This document shows positions 17,701-25,448 of a DNA stretch of 46,734 nucleotides, piece by piece. The DNA is from Cyclobacterium sp. GTDB lineage: Bacteria > Bacteroidota > Bacteroidia > Cytophagales > Cyclobacteriaceae. Under the pieces are notes generated by a model. It was not told the DNA's origin and made no database searches. It saw only the letters and a list, made by a program, of their open reading frames with translations. The translations under genes were made by a program, and so were the position numbers. How positions within the stretch are numbered: position 1 is the stretch's first letter; every line of letters begins with the position of its first letter. The stretch spans positions 1 to 46,734 of the forward strand of contig NZ_JABURL010000085.1 of NCBI RefSeq assembly GCF_014762705.1, in the 5' to 3' direction.

Positions 17701-18103
17701 AAGTGACAGGTATTTAGGACAAGACAACATCAATAGTTGGCAAATTACCAATCAGGAAAATCATTTTAATAACGATTTTCCACTGGGTCTGGATTATTGG
17801 TCACCTGAAAACCCAAATGCAACATACGAACGGCCTAATATCAATGTTTCCAGTGGTATTGCGGGTACACGGTATATCCCCAGGAGTTTTGTTAGACTTC
17901 AGGATGTTTCATTGGCATACAACTTTCCGCGGGAATTAATAGACAAGGCCAATATACAGAATTTGAAGGTTTTTGTTAGTGGTAAAAATCTGATTACCTG
18001 GACCAATTGGCCGGGTTGGGATCCTGAGACCGGTCAAAATATCAGTCGCACCGGAAGACCCGTCCTCAAAGGGTATTCTCTGGGCCTAAATTTAGTATTT
18101 TAA
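14750..18103 (+). CDS. SusC-family TonB-dependent receptor with STN signalling domain
   Basis: A 1117-residue outer-membrane transporter. In order: signal segment 1-33, intact STN domain about 45-117 (KLVNVLADLERQTDFVFAYN, then STDLKSMLKKITEQVNYDF), carboxypeptidase-regulatory-like domain about 140-213, TonB box-like EEVIVVGYG at about 218-226, plug domain with DIKSIDVLKDASASAIYGSQ, and a barrel ending GYSLGLNLVF. A DINGDGSIDPNDRSIIG loop near the C-terminal third is the Ca-site-like motif common in SusC proteins. With sigma and FecR upstream and SusD 28 bases downstream, this is a complete inducible uptake unit. The two PhoD genes that follow suggest a phosphorylated ligand. The N-terminal 120 residues are paralogous to the SusC at 7369. 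Confidence 0.95.
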   Translation: MKNNLLRLIVLYSKQTLKYFLLQLLVIQVIMAAPGSSQSMEDYHVQLQSKNQKLVNVLADLERQTDFVFAYNQEVAKDKTRISLNLSTDLKSMLKKITEQVNYDFKRVNEQIYVVKSELANPSKAENSTIENENNWLFIEITGTVTDENGEPIPGATVSIPGTSVGTVTDIDGNFKIQAEEGVSLVFSFIGYLSQRIVVGNQAVINITLEEDISNLEEVIVVGYGVQKKSDLTGSVVRADIEAFRESPNVSIMQSLQGSVAGLNVGQVNQAGEEPNIQIRGRTSLSGEQNPLIVIDGVIYRGNINDLNPNDIKSIDVLKDASASAIYGSQASNGVIILTTKKGTDLGKPMITYSNSFTLQKPIKEFRTGTAADFLTKTEKSDLYNSRLEASGYLESNPNWEPSTNFKTSDEILAYNQGRSDNWYEMMTNDNPFIQNHNLSLANSTERSNFFVSLGHTDQSGHLVNEGFKRINARVNLETNVTNWLTFGLQSSFSKSDYMGLTPSLGHRYLSPFATARDENGEYIQITGGNTINPLVQLESDFVDKRLSFFGNFYTQIDFPFLEGLSYKANYLNNYMTDHNYYFRDYASNFQGGGEKMHQFNYNWSSDHILSYKQNFNDFHEVFLTLLYGVESRESEYTAASSFIFANPALGYNNLQSGSADQQRARSGGWDETSLYQMARLFYGFDHRYLFTGTIRRDGFSGFGTTNKFGLFPSLSFAWAASEETFIANNFDWLNNLKIRVSYGSNGNRTVGRYQTLATVSGGFNYITADGTPVYTQAINKLASPNLKWETTTGINLGLDFAILGNIISGSIDYYNNETTDLLYQVDIPGISRFETFPDNLGRIHNQGIDVQITTSNIRKKELSWESTFVFSSNRNELRELLGFDLDGDGIEDDLVSEGLFIGYPLDAIFDYSIGGIWQVNDDVPVFSDLGAYRVVDINGDGSIDPNDRSIIGYTEPSFRFSINNNISYKNWTFRFFINSIQGGSDRYLGQDNINSWQITNQENHFNNDFPLGLDYWSPENPNATYERPNINVSSGIAGTRYIPRSFVRLQDVSLAYNFPRELIDKANIQNLKVFVSGKNLITWTNWPGWDPETGQNISRTGRPVLKGYSLGLNLVF

Positions 18104-18131
18104 GGAGCTTAGGACTTTAAACTGACGTAAA

Positions 18132-19832
18132 ATGAAAACGAATATAAATTATTACCTGATTATTTTACTATTAACAGTTGGCGTTAGCTGTGATGAAGAT
18201 AGTTTTCTGGAAGAAATTCCGAAGGATTTTCTCTCACCGGAAATAGCTTATGTTACTCAAAATGATTTTGATGCAGCAGTTTTGAACTTGTATGCACAAA
18301 CGAGAAATGAGTTTTTCACAAGTGATAGTGAAAATAATTTCCCTTCGCTTGCTTGGGATGGAACTGATATGGTATATGCCCATAAAAATTTTGGTGTCAG
18401 GCCGGATTGGGGAGGGTCTTTACTTCTTCCAACTAATACCGATTTGGTGTATGGTTCAATGTGGAAACCGGCATACCAGATTATTTATGATGTTAATGTA
18501 ATTATTGGCCGGTCAGAAGCACCGCAAAGTCAACTGACCGAAGAGCAGAAGTCAAAAGTTCAGGCGGAAGCTGCTTTTTTTAGGGGTTATATGTACAAAA
18601 TGCTGGCCAATTTATATGGTGATGTGCCTATTGTGCTGGAGGAAGTTACTTCTCCCAGAAGAGATTTTGTACGGTCAAGCAGGGAAGAAGTTTATCAGCA
18701 AAGTGCTGCCGATTTATTGCTGGCTGCAGAGGAACTACCCAATATTGATGAAGCAGAAGATTCGAGAATTAATAAATTGGCAGCCTATCATCTACTTTCC
18801 GAGGTTTATATTTCATTAGGCAGGTGGCAGGAGGCAGTAGATGCAGCTTCAAGGGTAATTGATCATCCAGGTACTGCATTGATGACCGAAAGATTTGGTT
18901 CCATGGTCGATCATCCCCAGTTTGGCGGAGATGTATACTGGGATTTGTTCAGACAGGGTAATCAGAACCGATCTTCCGGAAACACAGAGGCCATTTGGGT
19001 TTTACAATTTGAGTTTAATGTTCCAGGCGGAAATGATGGATTCCAATTGGAAAGGACAGTGGTTCCGCGTCTATGGCAAGCCAAAATTTACAATGACGAC
19101 GGTTCGGTGCACCCACTGATTCCATATCCCAATACTAATTATTATGGCCGGGGATCAGGATTTATGAGTCCCTCAAGGTATCTATACGATAATGTCTGGC
19201 GTAAAAGCGGATATGATCAGGATATCAGGAATTCCGAATTTAACATTGTCCGCGATTTTATAGTCAATAATCCCAGTTCAGACCATAACGGAAAGTGGGT
19301 GTTCAAAGACAATGTTCCCATAGCCCTGGAAACTGTCAATGATACAACCAGAAACTTTTTTCCTGTATTTGCCAAAGCATCTGTTGTTGGTCAGCACCCC
19401 ACGGAGCTTTATCATAACGACCAAACCGTTCCTGGATCCCTTACCAATGCTGCCCAGAGAACATTCAGAGATAGGTATGTGATACGTTTGGCAGAAACCT
19501 ATTTGTTAAGAGCAGAGGCTTATTTGGGAATGAATAATCAGCAGTTAGCGGCACAGGATATCAATACAGTCAGAAGAAGGGCTTCGGCCCCTGAAGTGAA
19601 TCCAGCAGATTTGGACTTGGACTATTTATTAGATGAGCGGCTAAGGGAATTGCATTTTGAATCGCTGAGATTACTCACACTTACCAGGCTGGGTAAATTG
19701 GTAGAAAGAGCCAAAAACTATAATCCTTGGGTGGGTGAACTCTATCAGGATCACAACAATTTATGGCCAATACCATTCAATGAAATAGAAAAAAATATTG
19801 AATCAGACTTGGGGCAAAACCCAGGTTATTAG
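18132..19832 (+). CDS. SusD/RagB-family nutrient-binding outer-membrane lipoprotein
   Basis: A 566-residue surface lipoprotein paired with the SusC encoded 28 bases upstream. The signal peptide ends in lipobox VGVSC (Cys20). SusD features are the early EIAYVTQNDFDAAVLNLYAQ helix, the AEAAFFRGYMYKMLANLYGDVPI segment around 150, the late VIRLAETYLLRAEAYLGMNN helix, and the terminal LWPIPFNEIEKNI with QNPGY. It reads at about 40% GC in a spot count (19501-19560), in keeping with its neighbours and unlike the SusD at 10679. A terminator lies about 90 bases after its stop, separating it from the PhoD genes. The ligand is unknown; association with phosphatases is the only hint. Confidence 0.95.
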   Translation: MKTNINYYLIILLLTVGVSCDEDSFLEEIPKDFLSPEIAYVTQNDFDAAVLNLYAQTRNEFFTSDSENNFPSLAWDGTDMVYAHKNFGVRPDWGGSLLLPTNTDLVYGSMWKPAYQIIYDVNVIIGRSEAPQSQLTEEQKSKVQAEAAFFRGYMYKMLANLYGDVPIVLEEVTSPRRDFVRSSREEVYQQSAADLLLAAEELPNIDEAEDSRINKLAAYHLLSEVYISLGRWQEAVDAASRVIDHPGTALMTERFGSMVDHPQFGGDVYWDLFRQGNQNRSSGNTEAIWVLQFEFNVPGGNDGFQLERTVVPRLWQAKIYNDDGSVHPLIPYPNTNYYGRGSGFMSPSRYLYDNVWRKSGYDQDIRNSEFNIVRDFIVNNPSSDHNGKWVFKDNVPIALETVNDTTRNFFPVFAKASVVGQHPTELYHNDQTVPGSLTNAAQRTFRDRYVIRLAETYLLRAEAYLGMNNQQLAAQDINTVRRRASAPEVNPADLDLDYLLDERLRELHFESLRLLTLTRLGKLVERAKNYNPWVGELYQDHNNLWPIPFNEIEKNIESDLGQNPGY

Positions 19833-19921
19833 GGTAAATTAAAAACCTTTCCAATTACTTTAGGGATAAAAATTCCTTGGTATTGAGATAAATTAGAAGG
19901 TATTACATTACTATTTGAATA

Positions 19922-19959
19922 AAAAATGAATGCCGGGATAATTTCCCGGCTTCATTTTT
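19922..19959 (+). terminator. rho-independent terminator after second SusD gene
   Basis: The stem GCCGGGA / TCCCGGC (19932-19938 with 19944-19950) is extended by TGAA/TTCA and flanking A-run/T-run pairing, and ends in ATTTTTAA. It may work in part as a bidirectional element because of the A-run on the left side. Confidence 0.85.
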
Positions 19960-20021
19960 AATATTTGAAACTTGTATCTTTTGAAGGATTATTTGCGCCA
20001 CAAAATATTGAAAGTTAACAA

Positions 20022-21506
20022 ATGAAAAAAAACAACAGAAGATCCTTTTTTGGAAAGGTAGTAGCCATGTTTTTTACCTTTTTCATGGGGAAAACTAAAC
20101 CATTGGAGGCTAAGGAATTTCATTCCTATCAGTCAAAAGGAACTTCATCCTTTATCCCTAAAATTTATTTCACCAATGGGTTAAAGGTCACAGAAGTTTC
20201 CCAAAATGAAGCCATCATTTGGACCCGATTATGCGCCCAGGCAAAGCCCAATCCAATCATCCATCCGAAAGAAAAGCACAAAAGTCAGAATAACGAATAC
20301 CCCATTGATTTTAATGAACAAATGCCAGTCAAGGAAATGGATGGTGGTGTGACCGGTTCACCCGGATGGGTACGGGCAATTGTGGAAAACCAGAGAGACA
20401 AGCAGGTGTCGGAATGGCAACAGGCAAGTGGCGAAAGGGATTTTACAGTCAGTTTTCCCTTTACAGGTTTGGAACCCGATACCGAATATAAGGTGCGATT
20501 GGAAGGTAAAGCAGAAAAAGGTAAAGTCACGGCCCACCAATCCGGAACCTTTAAGACTGCAGGTGATGTTGTACGGCCTTCGGAACTTTTGCTCACCACC
20601 TCCACCTGCCAGTACTTCTGGAACTATGATGACAAAGACCGGGGCTTTAAAACCTATGATGCCATGCGTCAATTAAAACCTGATTTTTTTATTCATACCG
20701 GCGATTATGTGTACTACGACCGTATCGGTCCCATGGTGGATAACCTGGAAAAGGCCCGGCACAAATGGCATGCCATGGATGGTTGGCCTTCTTTAAAGGA
20801 ATTTTATCAGCATGTACCCATTTATCTGCTAAAGGATGATCATGACTTATTAAAAGATGATGTGTTTCCGGATTCCACTCCTTTAGGGGAGTTTACTTTG
20901 GAGCAGGGGCTTCAAGTATGGGGGGAAAATGTACCATTAAAGGATAAACCGTACCGAACCTTCAGGTGGGGTAAGGATTTACAGGTTTGGTTGGTGGAAG
21001 GCAGAGAGTTCCGTACCCCTAAGAATAACCCATCCGGAAGCCCCAGGACCATTTGGGGTGAAGCCCAGAAACAATGGTTTATGGATACCATGAAAACTTC
21101 TGATGCGACCTTTAAAATCTTGTTTTCCCCTACGCCGGTTGTAGGGCCCGATAGAGAGAAAAAAATGGACAATCATGCCAATGCGCTATTCCAGGAAGAA
21201 GGAAATTGGTTGAGACAATTTTTATCTGATTTTAGTGGCGTTTTTGTGGTCAACGGAGACAGGCATTGGCAGTATTTTTCAATAGATCCGGAGACCGGAT
21301 TAAGGGAATTTGGTGCTGGGCCGGTATCTGATGCACAGTCAGGGGGATGGTCCCAGGAGGACAAACGACCCGAACACCAATTTTTGAGAGTAAAGGGAGG
21401 ATTTTTAAGCATTAAAGTTTTTCGTCAAAATGATATTCTAAAAATTGAATTCAGACATTATGATGTAAATGGTAATGAAATGCATCAGGAAGAATTTGAA
21501 GCATAG
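20022..21506 (+). CDS. phoD: PhoD-family alkaline phosphatase/phosphodiesterase, probably Tat-exported
   Basis: A 494-residue metallophosphatase. PhoD enzymes hydrolyse phosphomonoesters and diesters outside the cytoplasm, using Fe3+ and Ca2+. The N-terminus has a twin-arginine signal (NNRRSFFGK then a hydrophobic stretch to about residue 30), as in the Tat-exported Bacillus enzyme. A fibronectin-like N-terminal domain covers about 48-180. Catalytic-domain motifs are TSTCQ (Cys196, expected iron ligand), HTGDYVYYD at 225-233, KDDHD at 271-275 and NGDRHW near 414. The insert HPKEKHKSQNNEYPIDFNEQ is unusual in the fibronectin-like part. It follows the SusC/SusD pair after a terminator and is followed by a second, divergent PhoD gene 156 bases on. 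The two may act on one imported or surface-bound phosphoester. Confidence 0.9.
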   Translation: MKKNNRRSFFGKVVAMFFTFFMGKTKPLEAKEFHSYQSKGTSSFIPKIYFTNGLKVTEVSQNEAIIWTRLCAQAKPNPIIHPKEKHKSQNNEYPIDFNEQMPVKEMDGGVTGSPGWVRAIVENQRDKQVSEWQQASGERDFTVSFPFTGLEPDTEYKVRLEGKAEKGKVTAHQSGTFKTAGDVVRPSELLLTTSTCQYFWNYDDKDRGFKTYDAMRQLKPDFFIHTGDYVYYDRIGPMVDNLEKARHKWHAMDGWPSLKEFYQHVPIYLLKDDHDLLKDDVFPDSTPLGEFTLEQGLQVWGENVPLKDKPYRTFRWGKDLQVWLVEGREFRTPKNNPSGSPRTIWGEAQKQWFMDTMKTSDATFKILFSPTPVVGPDREKKMDNHANALFQEEGNWLRQFLSDFSGVFVVNGDRHWQYFSIDPETGLREFGAGPVSDAQSGGWSQEDKRPEHQFLRVKGGFLSIKVFRQNDILKIEFRHYDVNGNEMHQEEFEA

Positions 21507-21662
21507 GGATTAAAACATTTGAACCTGATCAGGATCCTGGTTAAAAGAAACCAGAAAAAACAGCATCAGAAATTTCTTTGAATCAGGGAAAAAACCCCAA
21601 GCCAGGAGAATGGCCAGATTCGAATTTACGTCATTTGTTACATTTTAACTTTACCAAGCGTA

Positions 21663-23192
21663 ATGAATACCAGACATTTAAAAATCCAAAAGACCTTGAT
21701 CAGAAAAACCATTTTAACAATAGATCTGTGCTTCACTTGGTTCCTGTTATTGCTCTTGTCCTTTCCATCTCAGGCACAGAATTTTGGAGAACAAGGACAT
21801 CCCATGAATAAAAGTACGGATAGCAGGGAAATATTGAAATATTGGGAAACTACTCCCGATGCAGATCAAGCACTGTATGAATCGGCCTATCAAATTTTGT
21901 CGTCCAACAAATATGGTTCCTATGCCGATTTACTGGCATCCAATTCATTTAAAAACCTGGTGCAACAGCAGGGGCGCAAAATCCTGGCAGGCCCCATGCT
22001 GGGCCAGATTAAAGCCGATAAGGCAGCTGTATGGGTTAGAACTTTAGAACCTTCGAAGGTTGAAGTAGAAATAAAGCATGGAGAGGAAAGATTCATCTTT
22101 GGCCCCGTATATGCCACTTTTGAAACGGATTTATCTGCCGTAATAAAAGTTGATGGTTTGAAGCCTTCTTCCAGGTACCCCTACAAAATTATTGTCAATG
22201 GTGAAGTTATTCCTTCGGATGTTGAACAGGTGATCACAACCCTTCCAGAATTGGACAATAGTGAAGAAGTAAAAATTGCTTTTGGCTCCTGTCCCCATCG
22301 TTGGGGTTTGGGCAATCACAAGCTATTGGAACAAATCAGAGATAGGGGAAACCATGCCATGTTATTGTTGGGAGATATTGCGGTACAGGACCGAAATGAT
22401 CACCTGGGCTTGCATCGGGCCGATTACATGCTGCGGGATTTTTTGCCTGCCTGGAAAGATTTTGCCTCAAAAATGCCGGTTTATGCTTCCTGGGATGACC
22501 ATGATTATTTCGACAATGATAAGGCCGGAATACCTGAAGGATATTCCGAAAAAGACCGCGATGGCGTTAGAAAAGTATTCCAAGAATCCTGGGTGAATCC
22601 ATCTTATGGTGATAAATCTTTAAATCAAGGAATTTTCACCCGGGATAGGATAGGACCATTTGATATTATCATGACGGACAACCGATTTTTCAGGACCGGA
22701 GAAAAGGGGTCCTTTTTGGGAAAAAGCCAGATGGATTGGTTAAAGGAACAGTTATTGGACTGTAAAGGACCTTTTATCATCCTATCCTGTGGTACCATGT
22801 GGAGCGATTATGTGTCCAATGGCAAAGATTCCTGGGGAGTTAATGATCCCAATGGAAGAGAGGAGATTTTTAAGTTTATTGAAGATAAGGGTATCAGTGG
22901 GGTCCTGCTTATTTCGGGAGATAGGCACGGAGCCCGCGGGTTTACTATTCCCAGAAAATCCGATTTCGGATTTTTTGAATTTGAGGCGGCAAGTTTGGGA
23001 GCAAGAGTTGGTCCGCCAGCTAAAGATCCCAGCTGGAATACCCAGCTGTATGGAATTGATGGAGAGTTTGCCTTTGGGGAATTTACTTTTCTTCCTTCCA
23101 GTGAAGATCCTGCTGTTGTTTTTCGCCTGGTAGGGGAAGATGGTGACCATATATTTGAAAGAACCATCAAAAAAAGTGAATTGACACCATGA
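21663..23192 (+). CDS. phoD: PhoD-family alkaline phosphatase/phosphodiesterase, Sec-type signal
   Basis: A 509-residue PhoD-like metallophosphatase, only distantly similar to its upstream neighbour, so not a recent tandem duplicate. The ATG at 21663 starts a signal peptide with a Leu-rich core ending FPSQAQ at about 34-39; no twin arginine precedes the core, so Sec export is more likely. A fibronectin-like domain covers about 105-195. Catalytic motifs are IAFGSCPHR (Cys210), LLLGDIAVQD at 234-243, SWDDHDYFDND at 276-286 and LLISGDRHGARG near 421. The extra helical segment between the signal and the fibronectin-like domain (about 50-105) is not recognised. It ends 93 bases before the next sigma factor gene, which starts a separate operon. 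Confidence 0.9.
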   Translation: MNTRHLKIQKTLIRKTILTIDLCFTWFLLLLLSFPSQAQNFGEQGHPMNKSTDSREILKYWETTPDADQALYESAYQILSSNKYGSYADLLASNSFKNLVQQQGRKILAGPMLGQIKADKAAVWVRTLEPSKVEVEIKHGEERFIFGPVYATFETDLSAVIKVDGLKPSSRYPYKIIVNGEVIPSDVEQVITTLPELDNSEEVKIAFGSCPHRWGLGNHKLLEQIRDRGNHAMLLLGDIAVQDRNDHLGLHRADYMLRDFLPAWKDFASKMPVYASWDDHDYFDNDKAGIPEGYSEKDRDGVRKVFQESWVNPSYGDKSLNQGIFTRDRIGPFDIIMTDNRFFRTGEKGSFLGKSQMDWLKEQLLDCKGPFIILSCGTMWSDYVSNGKDSWGVNDPNGREEIFKFIEDKGISGVLLISGDRHGARGFTIPRKSDFGFFEFEAASLGARVGPPAKDPSWNTQLYGIDGEFAFGEFTFLPSSEDPAVVFRLVGEDGDHIFERTIKKSELTP

Positions 23193-23285
23193 TCAGTTTA
23201 TTGATATTTAAATGAAAATGCTTAAATAATTTGCTTTTTAAGTTAAAATAGAGAACTTCAAGCGAATAAACCCAAACATCATAGC

Positions 23286-23900
23286 ATGCAAATTGTTCCT
23301 AAGTTAAATACACTACCTCAGGAAACCAGTCCTGAAGAGCTTTGGCTCGGGCTGAAATCCGGAGATAAGCATGCTTTTGAACAACTATATAGAAAGTATG
23401 TCAAGGTGCTTTTTCAACTAGGCACCTCTATAACAGGGGATGCAGAATTCGTGGAGGATTGCATTCAAGAGCTTTTTATTGACCTGTGGAAGTATAAGAA
23501 TAGTATCAAACCTACAGACAATGTAAGGTTGTATTTGTTCAGGTCGCTCTCTAATCGAATAAACAAAGAGAAAAAGAAGGCGTTTAAGGGGAACGAAAAG
23601 CAGAGACAAGCTGCAGCAAACTTTCCCAGTCGGCTTGAGAGCGTAGAAGTAAAAATTGTAAATGCGCAACGGGAAGAAGCCGTACAAAAGAAGTTAGCTA
23701 GCATCTTGAAAAAACTTCCCATTCGGCAAAATGAAGTTATTCAGTATTTGTTTTTTGAGAATCTTTCTTATGAGGAGACTTCCAAATTGATGGGTATCAA
23801 CCTTCGGTCGGTTTACACATTAGCTTGGAAAGCACTCTCCACACTTAGAAAGTCCATTATATCAGTAGGGGCTTACCTGATCACCTTACCTCTTTGGTGA
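23286..23900 (+). CDS. ECF RNA polymerase sigma factor
   Basis: A 204-residue ECF sigma factor. Region 2 is at about 25-90 (HAFEQLYRKYVKVLFQLG, EDCIQELFIDLWKYK, then the LYLFRSLSNR core). Region 4 is at about 130-190, with LPIRQNEVIQYLFFENLSYEE and a helix-turn-helix containing INLRSVYTLAWKALSTLRK. It has a short hydrophobic tail (SVGAYLITLPLW) seen in some SusC-linked sigma factors. It is clearly different from the sigma factor at 12919, so cross-talk is not implied. The FecR partner starts 284 bases downstream, an unusually wide gap that may contain a separate promoter. Confidence 0.94.
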   Translation: MQIVPKLNTLPQETSPEELWLGLKSGDKHAFEQLYRKYVKVLFQLGTSITGDAEFVEDCIQELFIDLWKYKNSIKPTDNVRLYLFRSLSNRINKEKKKAFKGNEKQRQAAANFPSRLESVEVKIVNAQREEAVQKKLASILKKLPIRQNEVIQYLFFENLSYEETSKLMGINLRSVYTLAWKALSTLRKSIISVGAYLITLPLW

Positions 23901-24184
23901 ATTAGACGTTGGAATTATTTTTTCCTCATAGGTTAATCCCTGATGGCCATAAAAAATTTAATGAATCTAATATTCAACAGCTTTAATCTGTTTCTGGTTT
24001 GTTCTGTTTAGATCGGTTTACATCCCGATAACCCCTAGTTCAGGAAATATCAAAAATAGATGGTGTTAGAAGTTTCCTTTCAGATGAATTGTTGTTTATC
24101 TCATCGTTAAAAAATAAATTTTTATTCTTTTCGGAGGATAACTTCCGGTGTTTCCGGGCTTAAGATAAGTGAAAGGTTTCTTTT

Positions 24185-25291
24185 ATGAGTAAGACCGAAT
24201 ACACAGTTGAAGATTTTATGCTGGACCCAGAGTTTAAAAAATGGGTCCTGGCACCCGACGAGGAAACCAGAGCCTACTGGGAAGTTTTTTTGGAAAAACA
24301 CCCGGAAAAATATGAAAACATGAAGTTGGCCCGGAGGGCGCTGATAAATTTATCGAGAAACCTTGGTGAAATTAGTGAATCACGCATAGAGGGCATATGG
24401 GCCGAAATAGATACGTTCATTAATGAACCAGAAGAAGAGCAGGCGGAAAGAAGGACCGTCTCTATAAGTTCGGAAAGTACCCTTAGGCGATTTGCAGACA
24501 GACAAACACGAACAGGTTATAAGGCCAGCCATCAGTTTTATCGGGTGGCCGGTATACTTGTTTTCGCATTTTCACTTGGGATTTTATGCAATTTCCTACT
24601 TGAATATCCTGAAGAAGAATTTGTGGAAGTCCCACTGGTTTATGAAGAGCATTCAGTCCCTCCCGGTGTAAAGTCAACGCTTAGGCTACAGGATGGCTCC
24701 AGGGTGATTCTCAATTCGGGAAGTACGTTGCGGTACGTTAAGAATTTTGAAGCGGACAAGCGGGAGCTGTTTTTAATTGGCGAGGCTTTTTTTGAGGTGG
24801 CCAAAGATAGCTTGAGACCCTTTGTCGTAAAGACAGGACCGGTTTCTACCAAAGCCTTAGGCACTTCCTTTAATATCACTGCGTATAACGATGAGCCACT
24901 TGATGTGGCCTTGCTCACTGGAAAGGTGAACGTGGCGTTGGGTTTTGAGAAATCTCAGGAAATTATCCTAAAGCCGGGCGAGGGATTGAATGTTAGCATA
25001 GGTGAGCAGGCCCATAGTAAGCACCAGATAGAGGAGGAGAAGGTATTGGCATGGACCAGAAAGACCATTCTTTTTGAACAGACGCCCATATGGGAAGCCA
25101 TTAGGGTGTTGGAAAACTGGTACGGAGTTCAAATAGAGGTACTTAATCGTCCCGAAAGAGGCGTACTCCTATCAGGGAAATTTGTAGATCAGACGCTTGA
25201 AGGCGTACTGGAAGGGTTGAGTTATTCCGCCCGGTTTAGATTTAAGTTGGATGAGGACCGGGTCACTTTAAAATTTGATATGTCATCTTAA
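24185..25291 (+). CDS. FecR-family anti-sigma factor
   Basis: A 368-residue single-pass inner-membrane anti-sigma regulator. The cytoplasmic part is long, about 1-118, with an N-terminal helical segment (DFMLDPEFKKWVLAPDEETRAYWEVFL) characteristic of the larger Bacteroidota FecR proteins. The transmembrane helix is at about 121-139. The FecR domain (PPGVKSTLRLQDGSRVILNS, GEAFFEVAKD, KALGTSFNITAY) spans about 155-250. A DUF4974-like C-terminal domain starts at about 295 (TILFEQTPIWEAIRVLENWYGV). It should hold the sigma factor encoded upstream and be released by the STN-type SusC encoded immediately downstream. Nothing appears truncated. Confidence 0.95.
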   Translation: MSKTEYTVEDFMLDPEFKKWVLAPDEETRAYWEVFLEKHPEKYENMKLARRALINLSRNLGEISESRIEGIWAEIDTFINEPEEEQAERRTVSISSESTLRRFADRQTRTGYKASHQFYRVAGILVFAFSLGILCNFLLEYPEEEFVEVPLVYEEHSVPPGVKSTLRLQDGSRVILNSGSTLRYVKNFEADKRELFLIGEAFFEVAKDSLRPFVVKTGPVSTKALGTSFNITAYNDEPLDVALLTGKVNVALGFEKSQEIILKPGEGLNVSIGEQAHSKHQIEEEKVLAWTRKTILFEQTPIWEAIRVLENWYGVQIEVLNRPERGVLLSGKFVDQTLEGVLEGLSYSARFRFKLDEDRVTLKFDMSS

Positions 25292-25299
25292 AGTTCAAA

Positions 25300-25448
25300 C
25301 TGCCTATGTAAAAAGTCTTTTCCAAATAAAAAGAGCCACGGATGTTGCTGCATCCGTGGCATGTTACCCGATTACAGAGACGGCAATCCCTGAGTCGGCA
25401 AATGTTTGCTTAACCAATTGGCATCGCCTAAACAAACCAATCAAAGAT
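25300..25448 (+). promoter_or_regulatory. susC leader (third version) with perfect 10-base hairpin
   Basis: Directly after the FecR stop lies CTGCCTATGTA at 25300-25310, the same block found in the leaders at 7250 and (as TAGCTTATGT) 14631. At 25335-25360 there is a perfect hairpin GCCACGGATG-TTGCTG-CATCCGTGGC. It has no T-run, so it does not look like a simple terminator, and it sits about 90 bases before the susC start. Attenuation, RNA processing between fecR and susC, or protein binding are possible. Confidence 0.55.

Noticed and set aside
21663-23192. Recent tandem duplication of the preceding phoD
   Set aside because: The two PhoD proteins differ in signal type, N-terminal segment and most of their sequence, sharing mainly catalytic motifs.
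25275-25448. Upstream extension of the third susC coding frame
   Set aside because: It overlaps the end of fecR and contains the leader hairpin; the ATG at 25449 begins a proper signal peptide.
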